Shown: positions 15,590 to 25,612, counted from the stretch's first letter. The stretch: 41,035 nt of DNA from an uncultured Bacteroidota bacterium (GCA_937136025.1 CAKZOC010000162.1:1-41035), one strand, 5' to 3'. A program made the numbers and translations. Notes: generated by a model from the sequence alone, not told the origin.

Positions 15590-15597
15590 TATCTTTT
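15590..15597 (+). promoter_or_regulatory. Near-consensus -7 box upstream of Gfo/Idh/MocA gene
   Basis: TATCTTTT is one base from TAnnTTTG and lies 30 bases before the ATG of the oxidoreductase. No -33 element is evident. Confidence 0.35.
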
Positions 15598-15627
15598 TCA
15601 CCCAATTATCCCTAAAACGAATTCCAT

Positions 15628-17052
15628 ATGCGCAGAAGATCCTTCCTGAAAAATGCAGCCGCCAGTTCGGCGGCTTTTACTATTGTCCCGAGTTACGTCC
15701 TGGGAAAAGGGCATGTTCCCCCCAGCGACACCCTGTATGTTGCGGCTTTTGGAGTCGGAGGCCGGGGCCGTGGGGTTATGCGCGGACTGGAGGCGACAAA
15801 AAAGGTGAAGTTTGTGGCCCTTTGCGATGTGGACGACAAACGTGCAGCCGGCAGTTATGAAGCCTATAGTGCAGCCTCGAAATACAAGGATTTCAGAAAA
15901 GTATACGACAATCACCTCAAGGAAATTGACGCCGTGATGGTTGCCACCCCGGATCATACGCATGCGACAATTGCGCTCCCCTTTATGCGTGAAAAAAAAC
16001 ACGCTTATGTCGAAAAACCACTGACCCACAATATTCGCGAGGCCCGGCTAATGACCCAAGTCGCCCGGGATATGGGTATCGTTACTCAAATGGGGAACCA
16101 GGGAGCTTCCAGCGATGACAGCCGGATTGCCAGAGAGTGGGTGGAAGCTGGAGTCATCGGCGAAGTAGAACGTGTAGATTGCTGGACGAATCGTCCGGTA
16201 TGGCCACAAGGCATCCCGCTTCCAAAAGAGAAACACGACATCCCAAATGGCCTCGACTGGGATTTATGGCTCGGTCCTGCAGCCGCGCGTGACTATAATG
16301 ATGCCTATCTCCCTTTTAAATGGCGGGGCTGGTGGGATTTTGGTACGGGTGCTTTGGGCGATATGGGCTGCCACATCATGGAAACCCCTTTCAGCGTTTT
16401 GGATTTGGGATATCCCACAGAGGCTGAGGCGAGTTGCACTACAAATTGGGTTGGCGATTTTGTAGAGGCGGATTACAATGCCTCCTGCCCATCTTCTTCC
16501 ATTGTCCGATTGAAATTTAACACGGAAAAACATGGTGAAGTCCGCCTGAACTGGTATGATGGTGGGATCTTGCCGGATCTGCCCGATGAGTTAAAAGATG
16601 ATGAAAAGATTGGCGATACCGGAGGCGGAAGTATTTTTTATGGAACCAAGGGAATTATGGTATGCGACGTTTACTCCAGAAATGCCCGTCTGCTTCCCTC
16701 TGAAATGATGGGCTTATTAAAACCGCCTGCCGCGAAATACCCGAGGATAGCGGGTGATGTGGAAGGGCATCAAAAGAATTGGGTGGATGCATGCCTCAAC
16801 GGTGGGACGACATCTTCTGATTTTAGCCGATCCGGCCCGCTCACTGAATCGGTCCTGATGGGTAATCTTGCCATCCGTGCGTTTCAGTATAAAACCCTTA
16901 AATCAGGTAAAAAATTAGGTGATTGGGACCCGTTCGACTACCCGGGCAGACGCAAAATCCAATGGGATGGCGCCAATATGCGGGTAACCAATTTTGAAGT
17001 GGCCAATGCGTGGGTACAGGGAAGCTACCGCAGCGGATGGGAGCTTCAATAA
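15628..17052 (+). CDS. Tat-exported Gfo/Idh/MocA family oxidoreductase
   Basis: A 474-residue NAD(P)-dependent sugar oxidoreductase. The N-terminus MRRRSFLKNAAASSAAF is a textbook Tat signal. The Rossmann motif AAFGVGGRGRGVMRGL is near residue 43 and the conserved EKP motif is in AYVEKPLTH near 130. Length and the C-terminal region (GALGDMGCHIMETPFS) fit the long periplasmic Bacteroidota branch of the family. Tat export suggests folding with a bound nucleotide. Some members of this branch act as glycoside hydrolases or oxidise sugars at C3, which would fit the GMC cluster at the window start, but that link is inference. Confidence 0.92.
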   Translation: MRRRSFLKNAAASSAAFTIVPSYVLGKGHVPPSDTLYVAAFGVGGRGRGVMRGLEATKKVKFVALCDVDDKRAAGSYEAYSAASKYKDFRKVYDNHLKEIDAVMVATPDHTHATIALPFMREKKHAYVEKPLTHNIREARLMTQVARDMGIVTQMGNQGASSDDSRIAREWVEAGVIGEVERVDCWTNRPVWPQGIPLPKEKHDIPNGLDWDLWLGPAAARDYNDAYLPFKWRGWWDFGTGALGDMGCHIMETPFSVLDLGYPTEAEASCTTNWVGDFVEADYNASCPSSSIVRLKFNTEKHGEVRLNWYDGGILPDLPDELKDDEKIGDTGGGSIFYGTKGIMVCDVYSRNARLLPSEMMGLLKPPAAKYPRIAGDVEGHQKNWVDACLNGGTTSSDFSRSGPLTESVLMGNLAIRAFQYKTLKSGKKLGDWDPFDYPGRRKIQWDGANMRVTNFEVANAWVQGSYRSGWELQ

Positions 17053-17066
17053 CTCTGCAGGTATAT

Positions 17067-18143
17067 TCAAAACAGCGTCCATTGACCGGTCTTATACTGC
17101 TGGTGTAAGGCCGTGTTTAACGCGGGGAATTCGCGGTTTTTAAAATAGCGCCTGCGGGCAATACGGGCCATTGTATGTATTTGTTCGGCAACAGCTCCTT
17201 CCCCTTTATTTCTCAGGCCAAATCTGCTGTCATTCAGGCTCCCGCCATGACACGCCTTTATCAGTGAAAGCACCTTATCTGCCCGGTCTGGCATGGCTTT
17301 GTGAATCCAGGACGTAAATATATTTCCCACCGCGCCATTCAATCGAACGACATTCAGGCCAAAGGAGCGCGCTCCGGCTTCGGATACCGCCCGTGCCAAA
17401 GCGTGCAACTCATGACTATTCAGACCGGGAATAATCGGAGCGAGCATGGCATTTACCGGAATACCCGCCTCTGAAAGCAGGCGGATCGTTTTTAAACGCT
17501 GAGCAGTCGTCGTCGTGCGTGGTTCGAGCCTGGATCTGATTTCTTTATTCAGAGAGGTGACTGAAATATGCACCCCTACGAGTTGGTCCCTGTTCAGGGC
17601 CTTGAGAATATCGAGATCGCGCAAAACCATGGCATTTTTGGTGATGATTCCTACCGGGTGTTTGTATTTCAAAAACACTTTTAAACATGCCCGGGTAATT
17701 TCAAAGTGTTTTTCCGCCGGCTGATAGCAATCTGTATTTCCGGAGAGCACGATGGGGGCAGCCTTCCATTTATGGTTTCTTAAAAACGCGTCCAAAAGTG
17801 CAGGGGCTTCTTCCTTTACAAGTATTTTCGACTCAAAATCGATCCCGGGGCCCAATCCCCAATACTCATGCGTGTTCCGGGCATAACAATACACACATCC
17901 ATGCTCACAGCCCTGATACGGGTTCATACTATAGCCCATTCCCACATCCGGACTAAGCACTTTATTGACAATCGTTTTTGGAAAAATCTTTTGATAGGTT
18001 GTTCGGATCTTTTGTGCTTCCCCTTCCCGGTACATGTATTCTAAAAACTCCGGGATGCTTTCGTGCCTGAAGTTCTCAAAACGATTGCTTACCCGTTCCT
18101 GGGCGCCCCGGCCTTTAGAAAAAGAGTTGGGATCCTGATGCAT
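17067..18143 (-). CDS. PA0069 family radical SAM protein
   Basis: A 358-residue radical SAM enzyme. The [4Fe-4S] cluster ligands are Cys79, Cys83 and Cys86 in YQGCEHGCVYCYARNTHEYW, and the GPGIDFESKILVK stretch is diagnostic of the PA0069 group, related to spore photoproduct lyase. Its substrate has not been established to my knowledge. It converges on the Gfo/Idh/MocA gene with 14 bases between stops. The gene starts with ATG at 18143. Confidence 0.9.
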   Translation of the reverse strand: MHQDPNSFSKGRGAQERVSNRFENFRHESIPEFLEYMYREGEAQKIRTTYQKIFPKTIVNKVLSPDVGMGYSMNPYQGCEHGCVYCYARNTHEYWGLGPGIDFESKILVKEEAPALLDAFLRNHKWKAAPIVLSGNTDCYQPAEKHFEITRACLKVFLKYKHPVGIITKNAMVLRDLDILKALNRDQLVGVHISVTSLNKEIRSRLEPRTTTTAQRLKTIRLLSEAGIPVNAMLAPIIPGLNSHELHALARAVSEAGARSFGLNVVRLNGAVGNIFTSWIHKAMPDRADKVLSLIKACHGGSLNDSRFGLRNKGEGAVAEQIHTMARIARRRYFKNREFPALNTALHQQYKTGQWTLF

Positions 18144-18247
18144 ATTCTTGGTTTTTATCCAAATTTATGGATTATTTCCAATATATAATATGCCTTTATA
18201 GATTACGTAGGAAGGTCTGGATCAGCTATGCCGATGAACCCCGTTCT

Positions 18248-19798
18248 TTAGTGAACTTCTACCGACACCAGTTGTTTCCTGGATCCCTGTTTCGCGTAAA
18301 AAAGCAAGCGATCGCTTTCCAAATCGACGTAGGGCATGGAAACCATCAGGGGGAGTCGTGCTTCATCGGAATCGATGATTTTCTCATAACTCAAGGCTCC
18401 GGCTGCATCGAGACGGATCACAAAGACATTCCGGTTCCGGCTGTAACCCTGTTTGAATATCAAGCGCTCACTGCCGATAAGCTGGGGCTCTTCAGAAGCC
18501 AGGCAGACAAAGAAATACGTTTGACCGTCCTTGGTATAGGAACTATAGGAAGTGTAGGCCCCATCTCCCTGAGTCACCTCTGTTTTATTGATATTTCGGG
18601 CCCACAGGAGTTTTCCCTCCGGATCCAGTTTGACGCTCACAATATCGTTGTGATGAAACCGCTGGACTTTTACCCGTCCTCCACTGGCATTGGGCTGCAT
18701 ACTTTCGGTCATAAAGTACTCTTCAGCATTAAAGAGCAGGGATCCGTCCGCTGTGAAATGGGCACCCTTAAAGACCAGGTTTTTGATCGCTTTCTCGGTT
18801 TCCTTCCCAAATTTGTCCAACATAAACTGCTGAGTAAACGGATTGTATGTGCGCTGGAGGATCGACAGATCCCCGGGGTCGAGGACTAAATACTCCAGCC
18901 CGTTATACCGGTTATCCTTCCTGTCTGCATAAAAGCCCGCACATATGAGTTGATCGCCGCGCCATAGGGGTTTGACTGCCTCTGAAAATTTTCCCGGTAT
19001 ATCGAAAACCTGAGTTTTAATCCCCGACTTGTGGAGCCGGACCAACTCGTATTGAAACTTGCGTTCTTCCGCTTTGAACCTGCGTTGCCGGAAATAAGCT
19101 TTGCCCACCAAATACACTGCTGACAAATCCTTCGATACGGCCAACTCCTCAAAAGCAAAGTTCTTCTCCATGCTCTGTGAAGAGAAATCGGAATCCATTA
19201 TGCGCTCCAGCCGGTTGTTATAGACTAACAGCCGGTGTTTTAAATCCTTATTCTGGGATTGTAAGATGCTGATGGCAAAAACCCGGGAGTCCGGATCTGA
19301 GAGAATTGTAGTGGAAAAGCCGGTCTTAAAGCTCCGGTTATAGTAGTTCTTGTCCACCGGGGCCTCCACATAATCGGCCTTGAGGCTTAGCAAACTGCGA
19401 ACCGTAAAATTGTATGCCCCTACAGGGCTCTGATGCACCTTGTATTCGTAAGAGAGCGTTTCGGAATTGTATTCCAAAAACAAAAGGTATATTTGGTCAT
19501 TTGCCACGAATCCGTGTACAAAGTCCCCGTCTTTATACTTATAATTATATTCTTCAACAAGCTGAAGATCTGAATTATACCTCTCTATAAGATACCCTTT
19601 TGGACGGACCAGCAACCCCGAATAATACCCCCGCACCAATATTTTGTCCGAGGATACAGTTTCCGAAAAAGACAACAAGTTGGAATATTTATACCGATCT
19701 TTATATTTATCGCCAAATGTATATTCCAGAGGCATGTCCTGCCCCTGGGCAACCCATAGAGCCAGCATGCCGGCAAGCAGGCATAAACGTCGTAGCAT
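18248..19798 (-). CDS. Secreted hypothetical protein, possibly beta-propeller
   Basis: A 516-residue protein with a signal peptide (MLRRLCLLAGMLALWVAQGQ). The mature part is rich in aromatic beta-strand-like repeats such as KGYLIERYNSDLQLVEEYNY, SVKLDPEGKLLWARNINKTE and VFVIRLDAAGALSYEKIIDS, which resemble blades of a beta-propeller. No catalytic motif or C-terminal secretion domain is recognised. It is the last gene on the minus strand after the crotonase gene, 16 bases away, and may belong to that transcript. The function is unknown. Confidence 0.75.
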   Translation of the reverse strand: MLRRLCLLAGMLALWVAQGQDMPLEYTFGDKYKDRYKYSNLLSFSETVSSDKILVRGYYSGLLVRPKGYLIERYNSDLQLVEEYNYKYKDGDFVHGFVANDQIYLLFLEYNSETLSYEYKVHQSPVGAYNFTVRSLLSLKADYVEAPVDKNYYNRSFKTGFSTTILSDPDSRVFAISILQSQNKDLKHRLLVYNNRLERIMDSDFSSQSMEKNFAFEELAVSKDLSAVYLVGKAYFRQRRFKAEERKFQYELVRLHKSGIKTQVFDIPGKFSEAVKPLWRGDQLICAGFYADRKDNRYNGLEYLVLDPGDLSILQRTYNPFTQQFMLDKFGKETEKAIKNLVFKGAHFTADGSLLFNAEEYFMTESMQPNASGGRVKVQRFHHNDIVSVKLDPEGKLLWARNINKTEVTQGDGAYTSYSSYTKDGQTYFFVCLASEEPQLIGSERLIFKQGYSRNRNVFVIRLDAAGALSYEKIIDSDEARLPLMVSMPYVDLESDRLLFYAKQGSRKQLVSVEVH

Positions 19799-19814
19799 GG
19801 TAGATTAATTTGAA

Positions 19815-20597
19815 TCAGGCACCCGGAAAATCAGGAGCTCTTTTCTCCAGAAAAGCGCGGGTTCCCTCCTTGAAATCCGCGGTGCCGAAGCATTCGCCAA
19901 AAGCGTCAATTTCGGCCTGAAATCCCGGTTTGCTACTACTAAAACCTGCATTTACCGCTTTTATTGCACTGGAAATCGCGGCTGGGGAGTTTTTGGCGAT
20001 CTGCCCGGCCAAAGACCGGCAAAACTCCAAGAGCTCCTCCTGATCCGTAACGTGGTTCACCAGCCCATATTCCAGGGCCTTTTCCGCTTTGACCATACCC
20101 CCTGTGAGAATCATCTCCATGGCTCTCCCTCTCCCCACGAGCATGGGAAGGCGTTGGGTTCCGCCATACCCGGGTATTACTCCCAGGGAAACCTCTGGCA
20201 ACCCCATTTTTGCATTGGTACTTGCCACGCGGAAATGACAGGCCATGGCCAGTTCCAGCCCCCCTCCCAGCGCAAATCCATTGACGGCAGCAATTACCGG
20301 AGTCCTCAAGGTTTCAATTCTGTCAAAGAGTTGTCGCTGCCCATCCGCAGCGAGGGCTCTCCCCTCTGATGCTGAGTACTCGGAAAACTCAGCGATGTCA
20401 GCCCCCGCCACAAAGGCTTTAGGCCCGGAGCCGGTAAGAATAATCGCCCGAATTTTCGGATCTTCCTCCAGGACCCCCAACGCTTCCCCGAGTTCTTTTA
20501 TGGTCTCCCTGTTGAGGGCGTTTAATTTCTCAGGACGGTCCACAAAGACCAGTGCCAGCTCTTCTTCTACTGTTACAGATACCGAATTATAACTCAT
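19815..20597 (-). CDS. Enoyl-CoA hydratase/isomerase (crotonase) family protein
   Basis: A 260-residue crotonase-fold enzyme of normal length, expected to hydrate 2-enoyl-CoA in fatty-acid or related degradation. The oxyanion-hole segment is [13 protein letters not shown] near residue 65. The catalytic glutamates are in [13 protein letters not shown] and [19 protein letters not shown], matching Glu144 and Glu164 of rat crotonase. Its start overlaps the stop of the histidine kinase gene by four bases. Other CoA substrates are possible. Confidence 0.92.
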   Translation of the reverse strand: MSYNSVSVTVEEELALVFVDRPEKLNALNRETIKELGEALGVLEEDPKIRAIILTGSGPKAFVAGADIAEFSEYSASEGRALAADGQRQLFDRIETLRTPVIAAVNGFALGGGLELAMACHFRVASTNAKMGLPEVSLGVIPGYGGTQRLPMLVGRGRAMEMILTGGMVKAEKALEYGLVNHVTDQEELLEFCRSLAGQIAKNSPAAISSAIKAVNAGFSSSKPGFQAEIDAFGECFGTADFKEGTRAFLEKRAPDFPGA

Positions 20598-22153
20598 GCT
20601 ATTACAGATTTATGCTTTTTTATTTGGGGAATGCGAACGGTGAAGACCGTGCCCTTACCCGTATTAGAACTGAAATCAATGCTGCCTTTATAGGTCTCGA
20701 CGATCGTCTTTACCATGCCCAGGCCCAGGCCCATTCCACTGGTTTTGGTTGTGAATTTGGGCTCAAAAATCTTATCCCTGAATTCTTCTTCTATTCCCTT
20801 TCCATTATCGGCGACAGATATTTTGGCCATATCTCCTTCGGCGGAAACAATAACCAGGATTTTCGGATTCTCAACCTCCGGTAGCGCCTGAATGGCGTTT
20901 TTAACCAGATTTGTAATAACGCGAATCAGCTGGGTACGGTCCATTTTTACAACCAGGTCGTCGGCTTCGGAAACAAAGTAGATAAAGGGTTCGTTAAAAA
21001 TATCGAGGGCCAGTTTCACCACCTCTGCAACATTGAGCGTTTCATTTTGCTGCGCAGGCATTTTCGCGAAATTGGAAAAGGCCGACGCAATACTGCTCAG
21101 CGTATCGATCTGCTGGATCAGGGTTTTGGAGAACTCTCTAACCTTTGTTCCGATTTCCGGGTCTGAAGGATCGAATTTACGCTCAAAACTCTGAACGCTC
21201 AGACGCATAGGGGTCAGTGGGTTCTTGATCTCATGAGCGACTTGCTTGGCCATTTCCCGCCAGGCCTGCTCCCGTTCGCTTCTGGCCAGCATAGCAGCGC
21301 TTTGGGAGAGTTCATCGATCATTGCATTATACGAATCTACGAGCTGTGCTATTTCCAGACTCGGGTCCTCGATCAGAATTTTTTCATTCGTCCGGGCCAG
21401 TCGCGTTTGATTCAATTTTTCCGAAACGGTTTGCAATGAACGCGTGATGTATTTCGAAATGAAATAAGCCAGGGCTATGGCCAGAAGTAACATGAAGAGG
21501 TATACGACCCCAAGGCGCATCAGGAATTCGCGGAGTTCTTTATCGTAAAAAGAATTTTCTTCAAAGTAGGGAAGGTGTAAAATCCCAATGGGCTTAAAAT
21601 GACTGTCCGTGATGTAAGAATAGGATGCCTGATAGTTAAATCCTGCAGCCGTGTTTTCTTCAATAAAGTGTTTGTTTATCGTGTTGCGCAGGGAGTCGAG
21701 AATGTGGGGCTCCAGGCGGGTAGAAACATCGTCATTGTCAAACTGGGGTCGGGAGCTTTTGATCAACCGCCCCTGAAGGTCGTAAAGGTTGAAATTTGTG
21801 CCTTCAATGATGGCAATCCGATAAATTTCATCTTTAAAAATCAGCGAAAGATATTGCGAAGTAATCGGGTAGGTCGTCCGTTGGAGGGCAAAAGTAATGG
21901 CCTGTTTAATCTGTTCTTCCTTCCGCCCCAGGCGATCTTCATGATACTCCCTGGATTGTTCCCTGAACTGGTAGACCGTTACCCCGGCAATTAAGACCGA
22001 GGCGATCAGCACCAGAAGGATCATAGAGACAAAAATCCGCGACCGCAATGAAAACTTCCTGAACAAGCCTCTGGGTTTATCGCTAAAGATAGCAATAATC
22101 GCACCAAAAAATTTCCTGAATGGAGTCCGTGGAGATAAAGTATATAACCGCAA
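20594..22153 (-). CDS. NtrY-like sensor histidine kinase
   Basis: A 519-residue kinase. The best available start is a TTG at 22153, 13 bases after the HemJ stop; no upstream ATG is in frame. Two membrane segments (about 43-62 and 205-228) flank a periplasmic sensor, followed by HAMP, then a HisKA domain with the H-box QVAHEIKNPLTPMRLS, an N-box NLVKNAIQALPE, and G-boxes VADNGKGIEE and GMGLGLGMVK. The layout matches NtrY-type kinases. No response regulator is adjacent, so its partner is elsewhere. It sits between hemJ and crotonase in one operon. Confidence 0.88.
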   Translation of the reverse strand: MRLYTLSPRTPFRKFFGAIIAIFSDKPRGLFRKFSLRSRIFVSMILLVLIASVLIAGVTVYQFREQSREYHEDRLGRKEEQIKQAITFALQRTTYPITSQYLSLIFKDEIYRIAIIEGTNFNLYDLQGRLIKSSRPQFDNDDVSTRLEPHILDSLRNTINKHFIEENTAAGFNYQASYSYITDSHFKPIGILHLPYFEENSFYDKELREFLMRLGVVYLFMLLLAIALAYFISKYITRSLQTVSEKLNQTRLARTNEKILIEDPSLEIAQLVDSYNAMIDELSQSAAMLARSEREQAWREMAKQVAHEIKNPLTPMRLSVQSFERKFDPSDPEIGTKVREFSKTLIQQIDTLSSIASAFSNFAKMPAQQNETLNVAEVVKLALDIFNEPFIYFVSEADDLVVKMDRTQLIRVITNLVKNAIQALPEVENPKILVIVSAEGDMAKISVADNGKGIEEEFRDKIFEPKFTTKTSGMGLGLGMVKTIVETYKGSIDFSSNTGKGTVFTVRIPQIKKHKSVIA

Positions 22154-22166
22154 GGGCAGAGGCGTC

Positions 22167-22712
22167 CTATTTGGGTTCCTTCCTGACCTTTTTATAGAGC
22201 CGTATCCCGAGCATCAAAAGAACAGCAAGCCCGAGTAAGCCTCCTAAACCGTAAATCCATTGAAAACTGCTCTTAAGAATCGCCAGAAAAACCACAGCGA
22301 AAAGGATGAGCGTGGCCCCTTCATTCCAGATCCGCATATACTGTGAGGTGTAGGAAAATTTTTCTCTTTGAAACCTTAAAAACATCTGGTGGGTTTTCAA
22401 ATGATATGCGATAAGTAACACAATAAATCCGAGTTTAATATGCATCCAGGGCTGTGAAAGCCAGGACGGCATTAAAGTCAGCAAACCGATCGCGAAAATC
22501 GTGCAGAGAATGGCCGAAGGCCAGGTGATGATATACCACAGGCGTTTTTCCATAATGCGGAACTGCTCGGAAAGCACGGCTCTGGCTTCCGCAGGTTTCT
22601 CCCGGGCTTCGATATGGTAGATAAAGAGACGGGGCATATAAAACAACCCCGCGAACCAGGTGACGACAAAAATCAGATGGAGGGCTTTGATGTAATTGTA
22701 GTATTCGGCCAT
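22167..22712 (-). CDS. hemJ: Protoporphyrinogen oxidase HemJ (CopD-like family)
   Basis: A 181-residue membrane protein with four to five hydrophobic helices, the HemJ/UPF0093 size. Conserved features include the N-terminal KALHLIFVVTWFAGLFYMPRLF with its His and the middle segment PWMHIKLGFIVLLIAYH. HemJ oxidises protoporphyrinogen IX to protoporphyrin IX in haem synthesis. It heads an operon with the histidine kinase and crotonase. A CopD-type relative is the main alternative, but the motif pattern favours HemJ. Confidence 0.85.
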   Translation of the reverse strand: MAEYYNYIKALHLIFVVTWFAGLFYMPRLFIYHIEAREKPAEARAVLSEQFRIMEKRLWYIITWPSAILCTIFAIGLLTLMPSWLSQPWMHIKLGFIVLLIAYHLKTHQMFLRFQREKFSYTSQYMRIWNEGATLILFAVVFLAILKSSFQWIYGLGGLLGLAVLLMLGIRLYKKVRKEPK

Positions 22713-22794
22713 GCTTGATTTTCAGGTAAACTTACGCCATGAACACGAAAGAAGAAAATCCGTAAAAGGATTCGCAGGTGCCCGGGGCACATCC

Positions 22795-24096
22795 TTATAC
22801 CCCCGTTGTATTCAAAGGGGGTTTTGCCGTTGCCCGGAACAAAAAGAAGGCGGCCACAGCGGGCAGCACCCACCCCAACTGATACGACTGCAAAGGCCAC
22901 CAGCTTTCCAGTGCCTGGCTCAGCTGCGGCCATCCAATGCTCCCCAAAAAGTCGGGGATTGTAAAAAAAAGGGTAGTGAAAACCACAGCCCTGAAAACCC
23001 TTGGTGTCGTCCAGTCCGGGGGTAGGGCATTCAGGAGAATGAGCACAATGGTAAGGGGATAGATAAACATCAGGGCCGGCAGGGCCACAGCAATGATATA
23101 GTCAACGGGGAATTGCCCCATAAGCACCCCCAGGACGCAACAGACCAGGGCGGTAACCCGGTACACAAATTTAGAATTGCCAAATCGGGATTGTACAAAG
23201 TCTGCCGTGCCCGTAACAATCCCCACCGCGGTGGTAAAACAGGCCAGCGCAATGAGGAGACTCAGGAATAAGTTCCCGTTATATCCGAGAGCGCGCGCAC
23301 TCATTTGGCGCAGGACTTCCGTTCGGCTCAACCCATCATTCAGCGCATCTCCCATGAGGGCGCCTGAGAGAATTAAACCGGCATAAAGCACCAATAAACC
23401 CAAACCCGCCAGCCATCCTGCCCGGGAGATATAGTGAAATCGCTGTGTGGTATCAATATCTGGCATTTCCCTTTTGAGGGATATCAGGATCACGCCCCCA
23501 ACTACCACGGCGCCAATCGCATCAAAGGTCTGATACCCCTCCAGTAATCCTTCAGAAAAAGGGTTGTCGAGAAGTGTTGGAGCAGTAATGCCTTCCCCGG
23601 TCAGGGTGATGCTTCCGATCAGGATTATCAGGACAATGAGGATTGCCGGGGTCAGCCATTTCCCAATCAGCGGAACGATGCGGGAACGGTTTAAGACCAA
23701 GAAAAAAACAAGGGAAAAATAGACCAGACTCGTCAGGAGTGCGGGACTATCAAAAAAAGGAGCGATCCCCATCTCGTGGGTTACCGAAGCGGTACGCGGT
23801 GCGGGCAGGGCAATAGAAATGGCATATACGATATAGCAGTACCCCAGGCTAAACCCCTTAGACACTTTTCGGGAAAAATCAAACATGTCGCCCTGCAGGC
23901 GGGCATGGGCAAGAATCCCCAACATGGGTATCACCACGGCCGAAACGCTAAACCCGATTCCCGTCTGCCACCAGGAAACCCCGGAGCGCATGCCCAATTG
24001 AGGGGGCAGAATAAGGTTCCCCGCCCCAAAAAACAAAGAGAATAAAGCAAGGGCCAGTATCCATTCTGATTTTATTTTGATCCCCGGGGTCGCCAA
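22795..24096 (-). CDS. brnQ: Branched-chain amino acid transport system II carrier (BrnQ)
   Basis: A 433-residue sodium-coupled branched-chain amino acid transporter with about twelve transmembrane helices. The N-terminus LALALFSLFFGAGNLILPPQLG is the family signature. The start appears to be TTG at 24096, as no ATG precedes the first helix in frame. Other conserved parts are EGYQTFDAIGAVVVGGVIL and the C-terminal helix pair. It is a single transcription unit oriented away from the zinc-ribbon gene. Confidence 0.92.
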   Translation of the reverse strand: MATPGIKIKSEWILALALFSLFFGAGNLILPPQLGMRSGVSWWQTGIGFSVSAVVIPMLGILAHARLQGDMFDFSRKVSKGFSLGYCYIVYAISIALPAPRTASVTHEMGIAPFFDSPALLTSLVYFSLVFFLVLNRSRIVPLIGKWLTPAILIVLIILIGSITLTGEGITAPTLLDNPFSEGLLEGYQTFDAIGAVVVGGVILISLKREMPDIDTTQRFHYISRAGWLAGLGLLVLYAGLILSGALMGDALNDGLSRTEVLRQMSARALGYNGNLFLSLLIALACFTTAVGIVTGTADFVQSRFGNSKFVYRVTALVCCVLGVLMGQFPVDYIIAVALPALMFIYPLTIVLILLNALPPDWTTPRVFRAVVFTTLFFTIPDFLGSIGWPQLSQALESWWPLQSYQLGWVLPAVAAFFLFRATAKPPLNTTGV

Positions 24097-24337
24097 ACTC
24101 TATAGATTTATATCCGTTAAATCCTCAAGGCCAATTTACGTTTTCCTGTCGCTTTCAATGCTCTTTATCGAAAAAAGAAAGAAATTATCGGGATGATCCA
24201 ATAAAAAGAACAGACCGTTCGTTGGAGAATAGTCTGAACGCTATAATTTAAACTAAACCTATACGAAGAAACAGGTGGTTCCCAGGCCAACACCCAAGTA
24301 CCCGACGGAACCCAATCGATCCCCAAAACCTACTGCC

Positions 24338-24559
24338 ATGAAAAAACTTTTCTGCTCCCTCTTCGGACACCACTTCAGCGTTTCGAAAAAAATCACATCC
24401 CACATTAAAGAATACTCCTGTGTGCATTGCGGGAAACAGGTCACTACCGATGCCAGTGGGAATTTATCGCTCTTAACTCCAGAAATGAAAGAGATCAACG
24501 ACACCCTGGAGAATATCTACCAGAAAAGACATCGGCACAATTCACATCAATTAGCCTGA
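24338..24559 (+). CDS. Small conserved zinc-ribbon-like protein
   Basis: The ATG at 24338 gives 73 residues starting MKKLFCSLFGHHFSVSKKIT. The CVHCGKQV knuckle (about residues 28-35), together with Cys6 and nearby histidines, suggests a single zinc-binding site like DUF1660-type short proteins. The region before this ATG is Pro-rich and less protein-like, so the longer frame starting at 24275 is rejected. Its 3' end overlaps the convergent thiL gene by nine bases. Function unknown. Confidence 0.65.
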   Translation: MKKLFCSLFGHHFSVSKKITSHIKEYSCVHCGKQVTTDASGNLSLLTPEMKEINDTLENIYQKRHRHNSHQLA

Positions 24560-25612
24560 ATCCCGACTCCCAAAAGCATTCCAGCCCTGAGCCGTCAGTG
24601 GTATTGCCGAGCCTCCCCTGGTAATCAGGTTCGCTCCCGAACCCGATGCCGTCATATGCCCGATCACCGTTAAATCCGGATTCCCTTTAATTTTCGGGTA
24701 GTCCTCCTGGGCTATCGTCATGAGCAATTCATAATCTTCCCCCCCACTGAGCGCAGCCAGTGTGCTGTCTATTGAGAACTCCTCACACACCTGAATAACT
24801 GTAGGGTCCAGGGGTATTTTATCTTCAAACAAATTACATCCCACATGACTCGAGGTCGAGAGGTGGAGGATTTCAGAAGAAAGTCCGTCACTGATATCGA
24901 TCATGGAAGTGGGTCGAACCTCAAGGGCCTTTAAAAGCGCAATAATATCTTGGCGGGCTTCGGGTTTCAACTGCCGTTCCACGATATAATGATAGGGCTC
25001 CAGATCGGGCTGATGGTTGGGGTTCGCTTTAAAAACCTCCTGCTCCCGCCGGAGCACCTGCAGCCCCATATACGCAGCGCCCAGATCTCCGCTAACCACC
25101 AGAAGGTCGTTGGCCCCTGCCCCGCTGCGGTAGGTAATGTCCTCTTCAGCGTCGGTCTGACCTATAGCCGTGACGGAGAGAAGCATCCCTTTGGCAGAGG
25201 AAGTCGTGTCTCCCCCGACTACATCGACACCATAGTGTTTGGAAGCCCGCTCTATTCCGAGATACAGCTCTTCAAGCGCCTGAAGGGAAAACCGGTTTGA
25301 GACAGCCATGGAAACAGTGACCTGAGTGGGTGTCATATTCATGGCGTAGATATCACTCAAATTAACCACCAGGGCTTTATACCCCAAATGCATTAAGGGG
25401 GTAAAACCCAGGTCAAAATGAACGCCTTCTACCAACATATCGGTAGAAATAGCCACAAAATTTCCGCCTACCTCAACAATGGCCGCATCATCGCCGATGG
25501 CCTTCCTTGTAGAAGGTTGAGAAGCAGACATTTTTTGGGTGAGGTGAGCAATAAGCCCGAACTCTCCGAGATCCTCGAGTTGCGTGCGCGTGTTGTCTTT
25601 ATTTTCAAACAT
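24551..25612 (-). CDS. thiL: Thiamine-phosphate kinase
   Basis: A 353-residue ATP-dependent kinase converting thiamine monophosphate to thiamine diphosphate. Motifs include EFGLIAHL, the metal-binding IGDDAAIVE, STDMLVEGVHFDL, NLSDIYAMNMTPTQ and VDVVGGDTTSS, in the order expected for ThiL. Length matches the family. It is divergent from sufA. A -7-like box only five bases before its ATG suggests a very short or absent leader. Confidence 0.95.
   Translation of the reverse strand: MFENKDNTRTQLEDLGEFGLIAHLTQKMSASQPSTRKAIGDDAAIVEVGGNFVAISTDMLVEGVHFDLGFTPLMHLGYKALVVNLSDIYAMNMTPTQVTVSMAVSNRFSLQALEELYLGIERASKHYGVDVVGGDTTSSAKGMLLSVTAIGQTDAEEDITYRSGAGANDLLVVSGDLGAAYMGLQVLRREQEVFKANPNHQPDLEPYHYIVERQLKPEARQDIIALLKALEVRPTSMIDISDGLSSEILHLSTSSHVGCNLFEDKIPLDPTVIQVCEEFSIDSTLAALSGGEDYELLMTIAQEDYPKIKGNPDLTVIGHMTASGSGANLITRGGSAIPLTAQGWNAFGSRDSG

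Noticed and set aside
24211-24240. Partial inverted repeat CAGAC / GTCTG before the zinc-ribbon gene
   Set aside because: The arms are only five bases and imperfectly extended, so chance is likely.
24275-24337. N-terminal extension of the zinc-ribbon protein
   Set aside because: The text is Pro-rich and unlike a protein start; the ATG at 24338 gives a better, more conserved-looking protein.
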